This document shows, piece after piece, positions 42,615 through 51,809 of a DNA stretch of 64,000 bases. The notes beneath the pieces were generated by a model that saw only the letters and a list, made by a program, of their open reading frames with translations, did not search any database and was not told where the DNA came from. Numbering within the stretch: the first letter of the stretch is position 1; each line of letters begins with the position of its first letter. The translations under genes were made by a program, and so were the position numbers. Source of the DNA: Litoribacter ruber (GTDB lineage: Bacteria; Bacteroidota; Bacteroidia; Cytophagales; Cyclobacteriaceae); contig NZ_JAHBGI010000002.1 of NCBI RefSeq assembly GCF_018500185.1, positions 248,001 to 312,000 on the forward strand. Reading direction: 5' to 3'.

Positions 42615-45600
42615 ATGAGGTTAGTGAAGTTAGTATTTTCCACCAAGGTTACCTTGGTGCTGTTGATTGCTTTTGCTGGAAGTATGGCCTGGGCCACCTT
42701 TATAGAAAATGATCACGGGACAGCCGTAGCCCGGGGCATGGTCTATGATTCCTGGTGGTTTGAAATCATCCTGATATGGTTGGCCTTCAATTTTTTGGGG
42801 CACATCCAGCATTACAAGTTATTCAGCGCCAAGAGGTGGCCGATAGGATTGTTTCACATTGCCTTTGTAATCACCATATTGGGAGCGGGTATCACCCGCT
42901 ACATGAGTGAGGAAGGCATGATACACATCCGTGAAGGTGAAACTGGAAATACCTTCTACACTACCGCGCATTACCTGCAGGTGAAAAACCACAATGCCGA
43001 AAAGGGAAATAGTTTTGAGAAGCCTATTGCCCTGATTGGTCATAAATTCAGACCACAAACCCATAAGGTAAACTTCAATGAGCCCAATTTCAAAGTGACT
43101 TTTGAGGATTACATCATTGGCGGCAGGGAGGAGTTTGAACAAGGTGATCAAACCTATATCGGTCTAGCTGTGGCAGTGGGATCCGGAAGGGAGGATTATC
43201 TGGTCAACCCGGGTCAGACAGTGAAACTGGGGGACTTTGAACTGGGAACTACTTTGGAGGCGGAAAGTCCTGTGAAAGTCTTCAAAACAGATTCTTCCTG
43301 GATGATCCACACCAACATTCACCTACAGCTGATGGACATGAATACCCAGCAGATGGGCGTGATGCATGCCGGGGAAACCCAGCCCATCCGCTACAGATCC
43401 CTATATCAATGGGATGCGGGAGCTTTTATAGTGAAATCAATCGAGGAAAACGCACAGCTACACTACGGGCCGGAGCCAGACCCTGAGGTGGCAAAAAACA
43501 GGTCGGACATCATCAAACTTGCCATCAAAGATCAAGATGACAATCCTATTTCTAACGCCTATTTTAAGCTCACCAGCCTAAAGCCCAATTGGCATTCCTT
43601 TGAACATGATGGGCAGGAATTCAGCCTAACATATGGCCCCAAGGCTATTTCTTTCCCATTTGAATTATATTTAAATGCCTTCGAGTTGGACCGCTACCCG
43701 GGTAGCCAAAGCCCAGCCAGCTATGCCAGTGAGGTGATGGTGAGGGATAATGGAGATGAATTCCCCTACCGGATTTTTATGAACAATGTGTTGGACTACA
43801 GGGGATACAGGTTTTATCAGTCCTCCTACGATACAGACGAAATGGGCACGGTGCTTTCCGTCAATCAGGATCGGCCAGGCACTTATTTGACTTACTTTGG
43901 CTACTTCCTAATGACCCTGGGTATGTTTATGACCCTATTTGTAAAAGGCAGCCGCTTCCAGATGCTGAATAGAAAACTGGTGACGCTGAGGAAAAAAGCC
44001 ATGGTGACTCTGCCCCTCTTTTTATTCGCCATCGCAGGCCTTCAGGCCCAAACGCCAGTACCTACAGTAGCGCCAGAAAGCATTGTACCCAAGGAGGTAG
44101 CTGACGAGTATGGTAAACTGATCGTACAGGATCTTGACGGTAGAATGAAGCCTTTGAATACCCTTGCCAATGAAATTGTGAGGAAAGTGGCGGGAAAATC
44201 TTATGTGGACATTCCAACCGATGCTGGTACAGAAAGGTTGACGGCAGAGCAATTTTTGCTTGCCATACAGCTGGATCCTGTGAGTTATAGCCATTTGCCG
44301 ATTATTAAGATAGACAGTGAAAAATCCCTACATGCATTTGCAGCATTGGACCTGGAGCCAACTGACAGGATTAGCTTCAGGGATTTTCTGACCGATGACG
44401 GGGAATACAGACTTTATGAATTGGTGGAAATTGCCAATATGCTCAAGCCATCTGAGCGAAATGAAAGCCATAAAGAATTGCTCAAAACAGATGAACGCTT
44501 CAATATCTTCTATGCCCTGTTGACAGGTGATTTTCTGAGAATTTTTCCAAACCAATTGGATGAAAATAACACCTGGTTTACCAGTCAGCAACACCAGCAG
44601 GGGTTTGAAGAGGAGGATGCCATTTTTGTCAAAAATATCACCCCACTTTTTCTGAACGGCGTGAAAAAAGGATTGGAGCAAAACAACTGGGAAGATGCCT
44701 ATGAAGCGCTTAACTACATCAATGTCTTCCAGCAATATGCGGGCAAGGAAGTCTATCCTAGTGAAAACCTGATCATGGCAGAAGTGCTATACAACCGATT
44801 AAACCTAGGCACTAGAATGTTTGGTCCCTTCTGGTTGATTGGATTATGCATGCTGATGCTGGGAATTACCATGTTGTTCAAGGAAAATAAACCTTTACAT
44901 ATCGCTTGGAGTGTAGGCAATGTTTTGGGTTGGATCGGCTTGTTGGTGTTTACCTTTCACTTGGGATTGAGATGGTACATTGCCAAGCACCCGCCTTGGA
45001 GTGATGGGTTCGAGATGTTGGTCTTCGTGGCCTGGGGTGTGCTATTCTTCGGTTTGATATTTTCCGATAAATCAAAATTTACTGTGCCACTCGGGCTTCT
45101 GTTTTCAGGCACCCTCCTCTTTGTGGGGTTTCTGGATTGGCTAAACCCTGAAATCACCAACTTGATGCCGGTGCTCCACTCCTACTGGCTCAAAATCCAC
45201 GTGGCAGTAATAGTAAGTGGCTATGCGCCATTGGCACTTTCCGCCATCATGGCCTTGCTAAGCCTGATGCTGCTGATCTTCAAGCCTACCGCACCAAAAG
45301 CCAAATGGTGGCTGAGCATGCAGGAACTCAATGTGGTGAATGAAATGTCCATCACCATCGGCCTGTTTTTGCTGACCATTGGCACCTTCCTTGGTGGCGT
45401 ATGGGCCAACGAAAGCTGGGGCCGCTACTGGGCTTGGGATCCAAAGGAAACCTGGGCGTTGATCTCCATCATCATCTATGCGGCCATCCTACATTTGAGA
45501 TTGATTCCTCCATTGAAAAACAGCCTGCTTTATAATTTGGCCAGTCTTTGGGGCTTCTCTACCATCATCATGACCTCCTTTGGGGTCAACTATTACCTAT

Positions 45601-45749
45601 CGGGATTGCACTCCTACGCCGCCGGTGATCCGGTACCGGTGCCACATTGGGTATATTGGATTGTAGCCGTTCTACTTGTAATCTCTGTGATCGCCTGGAT
45701 GAAGTATAAAAAACTTGGCGATGATGAAAAGAAAAGGTTGGTGGTGTAA
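42615..45749 (+). CDS. Fused CcsB-CcsA (ResBC) cytochrome c synthase, system II
   Basis: The 1044-residue membrane protein has an N-terminal CcsB/ResB part (membrane helices near 10-28, 45-60 and 75-95, long periplasmic domain, helix near 430-450), then a second signal-like helix (about 465-480) and a periplasmic segment, and a C-terminal CcsA/ResC part with eight helices and the heme-handling WWD motif GRYWAWDPKETWAL near 934-947. Conserved His residues flank it (LHSYWLKIHVAVI; GLHSYAAGDP). The protein exports heme and ligates it to apocytochromes. Coupling to nrfHA fits the heme demand; the CxxCK site of NrfA may need this dedicated synthase. Confidence 0.9.
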   Translation: MRLVKLVFSTKVTLVLLIAFAGSMAWATFIENDHGTAVARGMVYDSWWFEIILIWLAFNFLGHIQHYKLFSAKRWPIGLFHIAFVITILGAGITRYMSEEGMIHIREGETGNTFYTTAHYLQVKNHNAEKGNSFEKPIALIGHKFRPQTHKVNFNEPNFKVTFEDYIIGGREEFEQGDQTYIGLAVAVGSGREDYLVNPGQTVKLGDFELGTTLEAESPVKVFKTDSSWMIHTNIHLQLMDMNTQQMGVMHAGETQPIRYRSLYQWDAGAFIVKSIEENAQLHYGPEPDPEVAKNRSDIIKLAIKDQDDNPISNAYFKLTSLKPNWHSFEHDGQEFSLTYGPKAISFPFELYLNAFELDRYPGSQSPASYASEVMVRDNGDEFPYRIFMNNVLDYRGYRFYQSSYDTDEMGTVLSVNQDRPGTYLTYFGYFLMTLGMFMTLFVKGSRFQMLNRKLVTLRKKAMVTLPLFLFAIAGLQAQTPVPTVAPESIVPKEVADEYGKLIVQDLDGRMKPLNTLANEIVRKVAGKSYVDIPTDAGTERLTAEQFLLAIQLDPVSYSHLPIIKIDSEKSLHAFAALDLEPTDRISFRDFLTDDGEYRLYELVEIANMLKPSERNESHKELLKTDERFNIFYALLTGDFLRIFPNQLDENNTWFTSQQHQQGFEEEDAIFVKNITPLFLNGVKKGLEQNNWEDAYEALNYINVFQQYAGKEVYPSENLIMAEVLYNRLNLGTRMFGPFWLIGLCMLMLGITMLFKENKPLHIAWSVGNVLGWIGLLVFTFHLGLRWYIAKHPPWSDGFEMLVFVAWGVLFFGLIFSDKSKFTVPLGLLFSGTLLFVGFLDWLNPEITNLMPVLHSYWLKIHVAVIVSGYAPLALSAIMALLSLMLLIFKPTAPKAKWWLSMQELNVVNEMSITIGLFLLTIGTFLGGVWANESWGRYWAWDPKETWALISIIIYAAILHLRLIPPLKNSLLYNLASLWGFSTIIMTSFGVNYYLSGLHSYAAGDPVPVPHWVYWIVAVLLVISVIAWMKYKKLGDDEKKRLVV

Positions 45750-45776
45750 GCCCTAGCCTATTCAGGTACCAAGGGA

Positions 45777-45908
45777 GTATGAAGCGTGTATGAAGCGTCT
45801 CATATCCAACCTTCACCCAGTCTTGGCCCAGCACCTGCCCACTCCTCACCCAAAGTTTTCTTGGGTCAAGGTCGGGTGAGTGTTGGGCCAAAGTTGGGTT
45901 ACAAGCGG
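45777..45908. repeat. 11-bp periodic array, 12 units, with inverted halves
   Basis: Twelve units of exactly 11 bp: two copies of GTATGAAGCGT, one transition unit, four units sharing CCCA at positions 7-10 (for example TCTTGGCCCAG), then five units ending in GG (for example GTGAGTGTTGG). The C-rich and G-rich halves are roughly complementary and could fold into a long imperfect hairpin centred near 45857. It lies between ccs and the next plus-strand gene. Confidence 0.75.
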
Positions 45909-45944
45909 GAATTAGTACCTTTATAGTCCACAAGATACTACAAG

Positions 45945-46400
45945 ATGAAGCGATTATTCATTTTCACAATTGTCCTTGCCCTTCTCGCCGCCTGTTCTCA
46001 GGCTCCAACTTCTTCCGATGACAATGACGCCCAGGCCATCACCGAAATGAGCAAGGCCAGGGCAAAGGCCTTTAATGAAGGAGATGCGGCAACCATTGCC
46101 GGACATTTTACCAAAAATGGAGTCCTCATGGCCCCCGGCCAAGAAGTAGCCACCGGCACGGAGGCCATTGAAGCCTATTATGCAAAAATCTTTGAAGAAT
46201 ATGAGGCTATACTGGACAGCTGGTATGAGGAAATAGAGGTTTCCGGCGACATGGGCTTCGGGCGCGGCGAGGCAAGGGTCACTTTGATAGATAAAACCTC
46301 CGCCGACACCACCGAAAGCAGCTCCAAATACCTCAATATCGTCAAAAGACAGGATGACGGCTCTTGGAAAACCAGCCATGATGTGTGGAATGATAATTAG
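45945..46400 (+). CDS. SnoaL-like (DUF4440) lipoprotein
   Basis: The 151-residue protein has a lipoprotein signal ending LLAAC (Cys17), a short polar linker and an NTF2-like cone fold of the DUF4440/SgcJ type (AITEMSKARAKAFNEGDAATIAGHFTKNGVLMAPG, then KYLNIVKRQDDGSWKTSHDVWN). The conserved final Trp-Lys and Asp-x-Trp-Asn are typical. Function is unknown; members bind small ligands or act as accessory domains. It is probably unrelated to the cytochrome genes, from which it is separated by the 11-bp array. Confidence 0.8.
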   Translation: MKRLFIFTIVLALLAACSQAPTSSDDNDAQAITEMSKARAKAFNEGDAATIAGHFTKNGVLMAPGQEVATGTEAIEAYYAKIFEEYEAILDSWYEEIEVSGDMGFGRGEARVTLIDKTSADTTESSSKYLNIVKRQDDGSWKTSHDVWNDN

Positions 46401-46845
46401 GCGGAAGACCGAGGACGGGATAAGGCGTTCGGACAAGCGGGAATAAAAGGGACACGGAGTTTCGCAGAGTTTTATTGGAGTTTCACAGAGCCGCATCGCG
46501 GAGAATATACACAAGAAAAATTAGGACGTGAATATTTAGCAAACATTTTACATTTTCCAAAATGATGAATTTCAAATTATGATTGCCCGCCATGGTAAGA
46601 ATAATGAAACTTCTTCTCGTTTAACTGATACCCCACCCCATCCTAAGAGCGAAGCTCGAAGGGAGGGTTCCGTGAATAAGGACATTTAATTACAGTAAGC
46701 CTCCAAATTACTCCTAAAAGCATCATACCCTGCGGTGTACTTCGTACTTGGTACCTAGTACTTTATACCTTTTTTAAGTAAAAGACCCATGAATCAAAAA
46801 TCCACAGGTCTTTGCTATCAATTAGCCTTATGAAAATTTAAAATG
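46401..46845. other. Intergenic gap with decayed repeat words
   Basis: This 445-bp gap separates convergent genes. It contains GGAGTTTCGCAGAG/GGAGTTTCACAGAG direct words (around 46455-46492), a GAGC-GAA-GCTC mini-hairpin in CCATCC...GGGAGGG context near 46640-46665, and the heptamer array at 46737-46764. I see no gene or RNA in it. Confidence 0.55.
46737..46764. repeat. 7-bp tandem repeat, 4 units (GTACTTC type)
   Basis: The units GTACTTC, GTACTTG, GTACCTA and GTACTTT are the reverse complement family of the array at 25418-25452. Confidence 0.7.
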
Positions 46846-47949
46846 TTATACCACTTTTTGTGCGGAATTTTGGGGTAAAGCTTTGAAGTATAATTTCCAA
46901 ACCATTATTCCAGCCATCAATACAAACATTCCCAATACGATCCATCCGTTGATTATCCCTAGGCTTTGCCGTACCTCGGGATATTTCAGGAGAGCTGCAA
47001 GCATCCTTCCTAGCAAAGTGATCTGGAAGAATGACCAACCCCACCACAGCACAGGATGGTAAATGGTTTCAGGTTTCTTGAATACCGCAGGAAGGATGAC
47101 AGGTGCATGGGCCCAGATCATGCTGAAGGCAAAGCCAAGAAAGTAGGTGTGAAGGAAAATATCATAGAATAGCGGGTGTTCCTCCAAAAGCAGAAGCGAC
47201 ACCCCAAAGACCCCCAGCCAGGAGTAACCCACCATAAGTCCAGTACCTACATATTGATGAAATCCTGCTTTCTTAATGGAATTTTTGGCCATATCAAATT
47301 TGATCAACCACAGACCTACCAGGAATGCCACCCAGCCTTGCAGGAGATTGCCACCCTCGTGGAAAGGGATCAACAATCCTAGAAAAAATAGGATGAGAAG
47401 GGCATAAAGCAGGTATTTGCTCCAAGGGGGATTGGGTAGAAACTTGCCAAACTCCAGTCGTTCCCCTACTATGGTAAAGAGAATGAACCCTATCCACCAG
47501 GTCGTGGCAGCAGGCACAAATTCGGTTTTGATAACCATCAAATTTCCAATCAGCCAGCCAATAGCCCCCAGGCACAAGATCCATTGCTCCACCAGCTTGT
47601 ATCTGGATGCCTGCAAATATAGAATAACCACCAAGCCCGCGCTCTGGACGGATAGCAATACCATACCAGTAGTCTGCTGGCCTGCCAGGATAGCTATGGT
47701 CGCCAAAACCCCCAATAAGGGGACGGCAAGCCAGTTTTTTGATGGCAGCACAATGGACCTTTCCAACGATACCAAGGTGCCCATAAAGCAGCCAGTCATG
47801 AGCAAGGCATGGTTGATGGCAGAGTTAACATTAGGGAATCCAGAATAGCCTAACCTGGTCCAGCCTCCCACTATGCCCATCACCAACCCTACTAGTATTA
47901 AGGGCAACAACCATTGAGGTTTCAGCATTTTACCCATACCCCACTGCAT
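46846..47949 (-). CDS. NnrS-like polytopic membrane protein
   Basis: The 367-residue protein has about twelve hydrophobic segments. Histidines occur in helices (INHALLMTG near 42-50; HTYFLGFAFSMIWAHAPVILPAV near 265-287), the kind of pattern seen in the heme- and copper-containing NnrS family that protects against nitric oxide stress. The match is by pattern, not certain. The start is directly adjacent to the nosY stop (an internal Met at residue 8 is an alternative), so it is the last gene of the nos operon and probably serves NO or N2O metabolism. Confidence 0.65.
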   Translation of the reverse strand: MQWGMGKMLKPQWLLPLILVGLVMGIVGGWTRLGYSGFPNVNSAINHALLMTGCFMGTLVSLERSIVLPSKNWLAVPLLGVLATIAILAGQQTTGMVLLSVQSAGLVVILYLQASRYKLVEQWILCLGAIGWLIGNLMVIKTEFVPAATTWWIGFILFTIVGERLEFGKFLPNPPWSKYLLYALLILFFLGLLIPFHEGGNLLQGWVAFLVGLWLIKFDMAKNSIKKAGFHQYVGTGLMVGYSWLGVFGVSLLLLEEHPLFYDIFLHTYFLGFAFSMIWAHAPVILPAVFKKPETIYHPVLWWGWSFFQITLLGRMLAALLKYPEVRQSLGIINGWIVLGMFVLMAGIMVWKLYFKALPQNSAQKVV

Positions 47950-48717
47950 TTAAAGGTCTTTTCTTTTGAAAATCCTCATGGACCAAGTCACAGGAATCAA
48001 TGTCCAGAGAAGCAATATGGCTGTGGAGTAAACAAACCCCATATTTGACCCGAAGAATTCTTTATAGAATGCCCCCGTATACCCCATCAGGGCCGAGATG
48101 TCAAGCTGCAAGAGCATGAGAATTCTTGCCAGATCCACGGGATTGAAGGAAATCATGGCCAAGGTGGCCCTTTCGATAGGATAGTCGGCAAATTGATAGA
48201 CTACCCACAGCAGCAGGGCATCATAGATAAGGGCGAAATAAAACCAGAAAAGCAGGCCCACGCCGATAGCCTTTGCCTTATCGCGGGTAAATACCGCAGC
48301 CAGAAAAGCCAAAGAGACAAATACAAAGGTGAGCATCAGACTAGCGTAAAGCAATGTCAGTGCGGAGCCGCTAGCTCCATATAAGAAAATCGGCAAACCA
48401 ACCCCCACCAGTAAAGCCAAGCTTAGAGCCAGAATGACGGCTAGGTATTGACTTAGAAAGACCGTTTTTCTGTTGATTGGCTGGGAAAGCATCATTTCCA
48501 TAAATTCATAGGAATTGTAGAAATGAATGGTGGTAAAGATCACACTCACAAGCGGCACCACCAGCAGCACAATGTTCAAGAGACTGAGCACTACCTTGGC
48601 ATTATCGCCATCAAGCATGAACATGGATATGGTGCTGAGGAGCAAAAACCCTAAATATAATAGGATGAAGCGGGTACGCAACATATCAAACAGGATGTAT
48701 TTGATGATTCTGGTCAT
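47950..48717 (-). CDS. nosY: NosY-type ABC transporter permease
   Basis: The 255-residue membrane protein has six helices and the ABC-2-type permease layout (coupling-helix region FYNSYEFMEMMLSQPINRKTVFLSQY near 67-92). NosY pairs with NosF and NosD to assemble the CuZ tetranuclear copper-sulfur site of nitrous oxide reductase in the periplasm. It overlaps nosF by 4 bp. Confidence 0.9.
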   Translation of the reverse strand: MTRIIKYILFDMLRTRFILLYLGFLLLSTISMFMLDGDNAKVVLSLLNIVLLVVPLVSVIFTTIHFYNSYEFMEMMLSQPINRKTVFLSQYLAVILALSLALLVGVGLPIFLYGASGSALTLLYASLMLTFVFVSLAFLAAVFTRDKAKAIGVGLLFWFYFALIYDALLLWVVYQFADYPIERATLAMISFNPVDLARILMLLQLDISALMGYTGAFYKEFFGSNMGFVYSTAILLLWTLIPVTWSMRIFKRKDL

Positions 48718-49445
48718 GAGGTTATCAGTTCAGTTAAGCATTTATTTTGGGTGATCAAGCAACTGATCGCTTTGCCTAGTTTGGTTTCCCCCGTTTCTTT
48801 TTTAAGGTTTTTAATGCTGTCGTTATATATCAGGTCACCTTCAAAAAGATAAACCAAATCAGTGGTCAAATCATCAAGGTCACTCATGATATGGGAGGTG
48901 ATGATAACCAATTTTCCGGATTCCTTTTCTTTGAGGATTTTGTCTTTGAGAATCTCCACAGAGACGGGATCAAGTCCGGCCGTGGGTTCGTCAAGAATCA
49001 AAATTGGCGGGTTGAAAAGGAAGGCTAAGGCGGCGCTAACTTTCTGCCTAGTGCCTCCAGAAAGGGTATGCATGCGCTTTCCATACATTTTCTCCAACTC
49101 AAAACTCTGGATAAGCTCCTCATCCAGAGCACCTGTATGCTTTCTGATATTTTTAATCATCTCGAAAACCTGACCGATGGTCATGTTTTCTGGATACCGT
49201 CCAATTTGTGGCATGTAACCAATCTTTTCCCTATAAGCCCACTCTTTCAGGATGCTTTTGTCCTGAATGGTGATATCACCTGATGTAGGAATTACCAAGC
49301 CCAAGATGGTTTTGATCAAGGTGGTTTTCCCAGAGCCGTTAGGACCTATGAGGGCATAGGATTTCCCCAACTCCAACTCTAGAGTCAGGTCGTTCAGGAC
49401 GGTGAACTTGCCGAATTTTTTATTTACTTTTCCTATAGAGATCAT
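48714..49445 (-). CDS. nosF: NosF-type ABC transporter ATP-binding protein
   Basis: The 243-residue ATPase has Walker A GPNGSGKTT near 34-42, the Q-loop GYMPQIGRYPE, signature LSGGTRQKVSAAL, Walker B PILILDEPTAGLDP and the switch His in ITSHIM. It energises the NosFYD complex that supplies sulfur or copper for CuZ. The start lies 26 bp inside the end of nosD, and its end overlaps nosY by 4 bp. Confidence 0.92.
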   Translation of the reverse strand: MISIGKVNKKFGKFTVLNDLTLELELGKSYALIGPNGSGKTTLIKTILGLVIPTSGDITIQDKSILKEWAYREKIGYMPQIGRYPENMTIGQVFEMIKNIRKHTGALDEELIQSFELEKMYGKRMHTLSGGTRQKVSAALAFLFNPPILILDEPTAGLDPVSVEILKDKILKEKESGKLVIITSHIMSDLDDLTTDLVYLFEGDLIYNDSIKNLKKETGETKLGKAISCLITQNKCLTELITS

Positions 49446-50673
49446 AAGGCTTCATACTTGGACAGTTGTCTTTTAAATTTTCTGGAGTCATGGCAGGAAT
49501 GACTTTTTCGGCCTTGTCGAGCATGGTTACAAGCATACTTCGGTAGATCATCATGGCCGAAGGGACTTTTTCCACAATCACGGAAAACATGCTAACGGGA
49601 TGAAAGGGCACATCCCCTACTCCATCCTTGTTGAGGTCATAGCCTTGGTACTTTTCCCAATAGTTGCCATTGACTTTATTCAATACCAATGAGCCATTGG
49701 TGGAAAAGTCAAAGGTATTGGCGATGAAGTTGTTTTTGGAAAAGCTGTTGTCATCGCAAGATGCCTGAAGCTTCACTCCCCAACCGTTTTGCTTGAAGAG
49801 ATTGTCTTCAAAAGTGCTGCGGCTGGTGCTTTCCATGTAGATTCCGATGGTGTTGCCGGTGAAGCGGTTACCGATGATCTGGCTATCCCGCATGTCTTTG
49901 AGCAAAAGTCCATAGGAAGCTGTACCCCAGTTGTCTTCAAAGTTGTTGTGGCGCATTTTCATACCATGGGAATACATCACCGCCACCCCGGCCCCATTGT
50001 TTTTGAAGGTGTTTTCCAGGTATTCATTTTCATTGGAAAACATGAAGTGTAGTCCGTAGCGCATGTTTCCTACACTCTGGTTGCGCTCAATGGTGGAATT
50101 GGTCACAAACTCAAAATATATCCCATCACGGTGGCCCGACACTTCATTATCTAAGATTCTTGCCCGCTTGCATTTCCAAAGATGAATACCGTTTCCCAAC
50201 TGATATTCATGCTCGGCCTCTGCTTTCAAGTGGTTATTTTGGATCAGAGCCCTATTGGTATTGGACAAATGGATGGCAAAGAAGGTATTGTCAAAGCGGT
50301 TGTCGCGGATGGTGATATCATGGGCATCTAGCCCTTTGATGGCAGCAAGGTCTTCCACGCTTGACCTACCAGTATTTATTAGTTTAAAGCCTTGTATAGT
50401 GACATCTTTTCCGGCCACTATAAAAATCTCCCCTTTCCCGTCAGCATCAATGGTAGGATAATCAAGACCGATAAGGGTCAGCGGTTTTTGAATCAACAGG
50501 TTATTTTCAAGGTACTTTCCAGCTCTTATAAATAAAGTGTCACCAGGAGCAGCCGAGTCAATAGCCAACTGTATGCTGGCCCCCTGGCTTACTTTTCCAT
50601 TTGTTGATTGGGAAAAGGTGAGCAAGGGAATGCATAACGTAAGTAATATTGTTAGGAGACTTTTCATATTCAT
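49420..50673 (-). CDS. nosD: NosD periplasmic copper-site maturation protein
   Basis: The 417-residue protein has a signal peptide (first 22 residues) and then a right-handed parallel beta-helix of PbH1 repeats (ITIRDNRFDNTFFAIHLSNT; ALIQNNHLKAE; QIIGNRFTGNTIGIYME), the NosD fold. NosD is the periplasmic partner of NosFY and brings copper to NosZ from NosL. The gene starts 33 bp after nosL. Confidence 0.92.
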   Translation of the reverse strand: MNMKSLLTILLTLCIPLLTFSQSTNGKVSQGASIQLAIDSAAPGDTLFIRAGKYLENNLLIQKPLTLIGLDYPTIDADGKGEIFIVAGKDVTIQGFKLINTGRSSVEDLAAIKGLDAHDITIRDNRFDNTFFAIHLSNTNRALIQNNHLKAEAEHEYQLGNGIHLWKCKRARILDNEVSGHRDGIYFEFVTNSTIERNQSVGNMRYGLHFMFSNENEYLENTFKNNGAGVAVMYSHGMKMRHNNFEDNWGTASYGLLLKDMRDSQIIGNRFTGNTIGIYMESTSRSTFEDNLFKQNGWGVKLQASCDDNSFSKNNFIANTFDFSTNGSLVLNKVNGNYWEKYQGYDLNKDGVGDVPFHPVSMFSVIVEKVPSAMMIYRSMLVTMLDKAEKVIPAMTPENLKDNCPSMKPYDLYRKSK

Positions 50674-50706
50674 AAGGCGTTAAAGTCACTCAAGAGAAAG
50701 CAGGCT

Positions 50707-51141
50707 TCAGTCTAGTCTGGCAAGCATCCTTTGGTAATTCATCAATTCCCCACTGCGTTGGTCCAGGTATTCTTTTGCTGCTTCCTGGGTACTGAATGCC
50801 GCAAAATTACTGGCCATGGGGGGTTTCAGATCTTCTGAAAGTACATAAGTGGCATTGTAGGCATTGATCAGCTCTTGGGGCTGGCTAAAATCAATCACAA
50901 GTAGGTGACGGATATCATCGGGTTCCAGCTGGGATTCTGCCATAAAGCTGTGAACACAATTGATATCGTCAAATTTGTAAACCCGCCCTTTGTTGGTGAC
51001 GATCTCAGAACCGAACTTTGGGTCCATGATGGTCATTTTGCAGTGATGGCAGGCATCTTTCCCAAAATATATGGCCTCTGGATCTGCTTGGCAGGCCAAC
51101 AGCAACCAAATGGGAGCGAGCAATACAAATAACTTTTTCAT
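50707..51141 (-). CDS. nosL: NosL copper chaperone lipoprotein
   Basis: The 144-residue lipoprotein (signal ending LLLAC, Cys17) has the NosL domain: FGKDACHHCKMTIMD with the Cu(I)-binding Cys and Met residues near 27-41, and the KFDDINCVHSFM stretch near 57-68. It delivers Cu(I) to NosD for assembly of NosZ. It lies 4 bp downstream of the unknown membrane protein gene. Confidence 0.92.
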   Translation of the reverse strand: MKKLFVLLAPIWLLLACQADPEAIYFGKDACHHCKMTIMDPKFGSEIVTNKGRVYKFDDINCVHSFMAESQLEPDDIRHLLVIDFSQPQELINAYNATYVLSEDLKPPMASNFAAFSTQEAAKEYLDQRSGELMNYQRMLARLD

Positions 51142-51145
51142 AGGC

Positions 51146-51757
51146 TTAAGTATATAATTTGGCGCCTCTATAGGCCCTTTTGTTCAAGGAGGATTTCCAT
51201 TGTTCAATGATTATGGCAATGATTACCAACAATCCAGCTCCAGCAGCAATGAATCCGCCGACATCCGGTGCTGAGTAGGCAATGAAATTCAATAGTTCTT
51301 TGGAGCCAATCAATGGTGGCTGATAGCTCATTCCGGGTACTTTTATAGCGGCAGTTGGATCGAGATTGTGGCCATAATCATAGCTCCACAGATAGAAATC
51401 CAGCATGCCCCCTATGCCTGCTGACAGCAGGATACCCAAGTAGCTCCATAAGGCAAATTTTCTCCCGATCAGGGCCAAAACCAACCCTACTCCGATTATG
51501 GCGGCCAGGATATAAGGCATGATCTCAAACTCAGGGAACATTTCTACCTTGATGTATTTCATCCCGATATAGTGGTTCAAACCATTGATTACTGCCACAT
51601 CACCGGTGATATTGTTGATCCAAATTTTCATATGAAGCCATTCCGGATATTGCGGAGCCCACATCTCTATTTTCCATATTGGCACAAAATAGATCAGGAT
51701 CATCAGCAGAGCCGATAAGGCCATCAAAATTCTCGATAAGGGTGTAATTTTTCCCAT
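51146..51757 (-). CDS. Nos-cluster membrane protein of unknown function
   Basis: The 203-residue protein has about five hydrophobic helices, with an aromatic-rich periplasmic loop after the first (VPIWKIEMWAPQYPEWLHMKIWINNITGD) and histidines in the second region (NHYIGMKY). A protein of this size and kind is regularly placed between nosZ and nosL in Bacteroidota-type clade II clusters, so it probably helps NosZ maturation or electron supply. I know of no assigned biochemical role. Gap of 52 bp to nosZ, 4 bp to nosL. Confidence 0.75.
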   Translation of the reverse strand: MGKITPLSRILMALSALLMILIYFVPIWKIEMWAPQYPEWLHMKIWINNITGDVAVINGLNHYIGMKYIKVEMFPEFEIMPYILAAIIGVGLVLALIGRKFALWSYLGILLSAGIGGMLDFYLWSYDYGHNLDPTAAIKVPGMSYQPPLIGSKELLNFIAYSAPDVGGFIAAGAGLLVIIAIIIEQWKSSLNKRAYRGAKLYT

Positions 51758-51809
51758 ATTATGGTTTTAATAAGCGGGACCTAGGAGCCCCAGGCCCCGC
51801 TCTTTAGGT

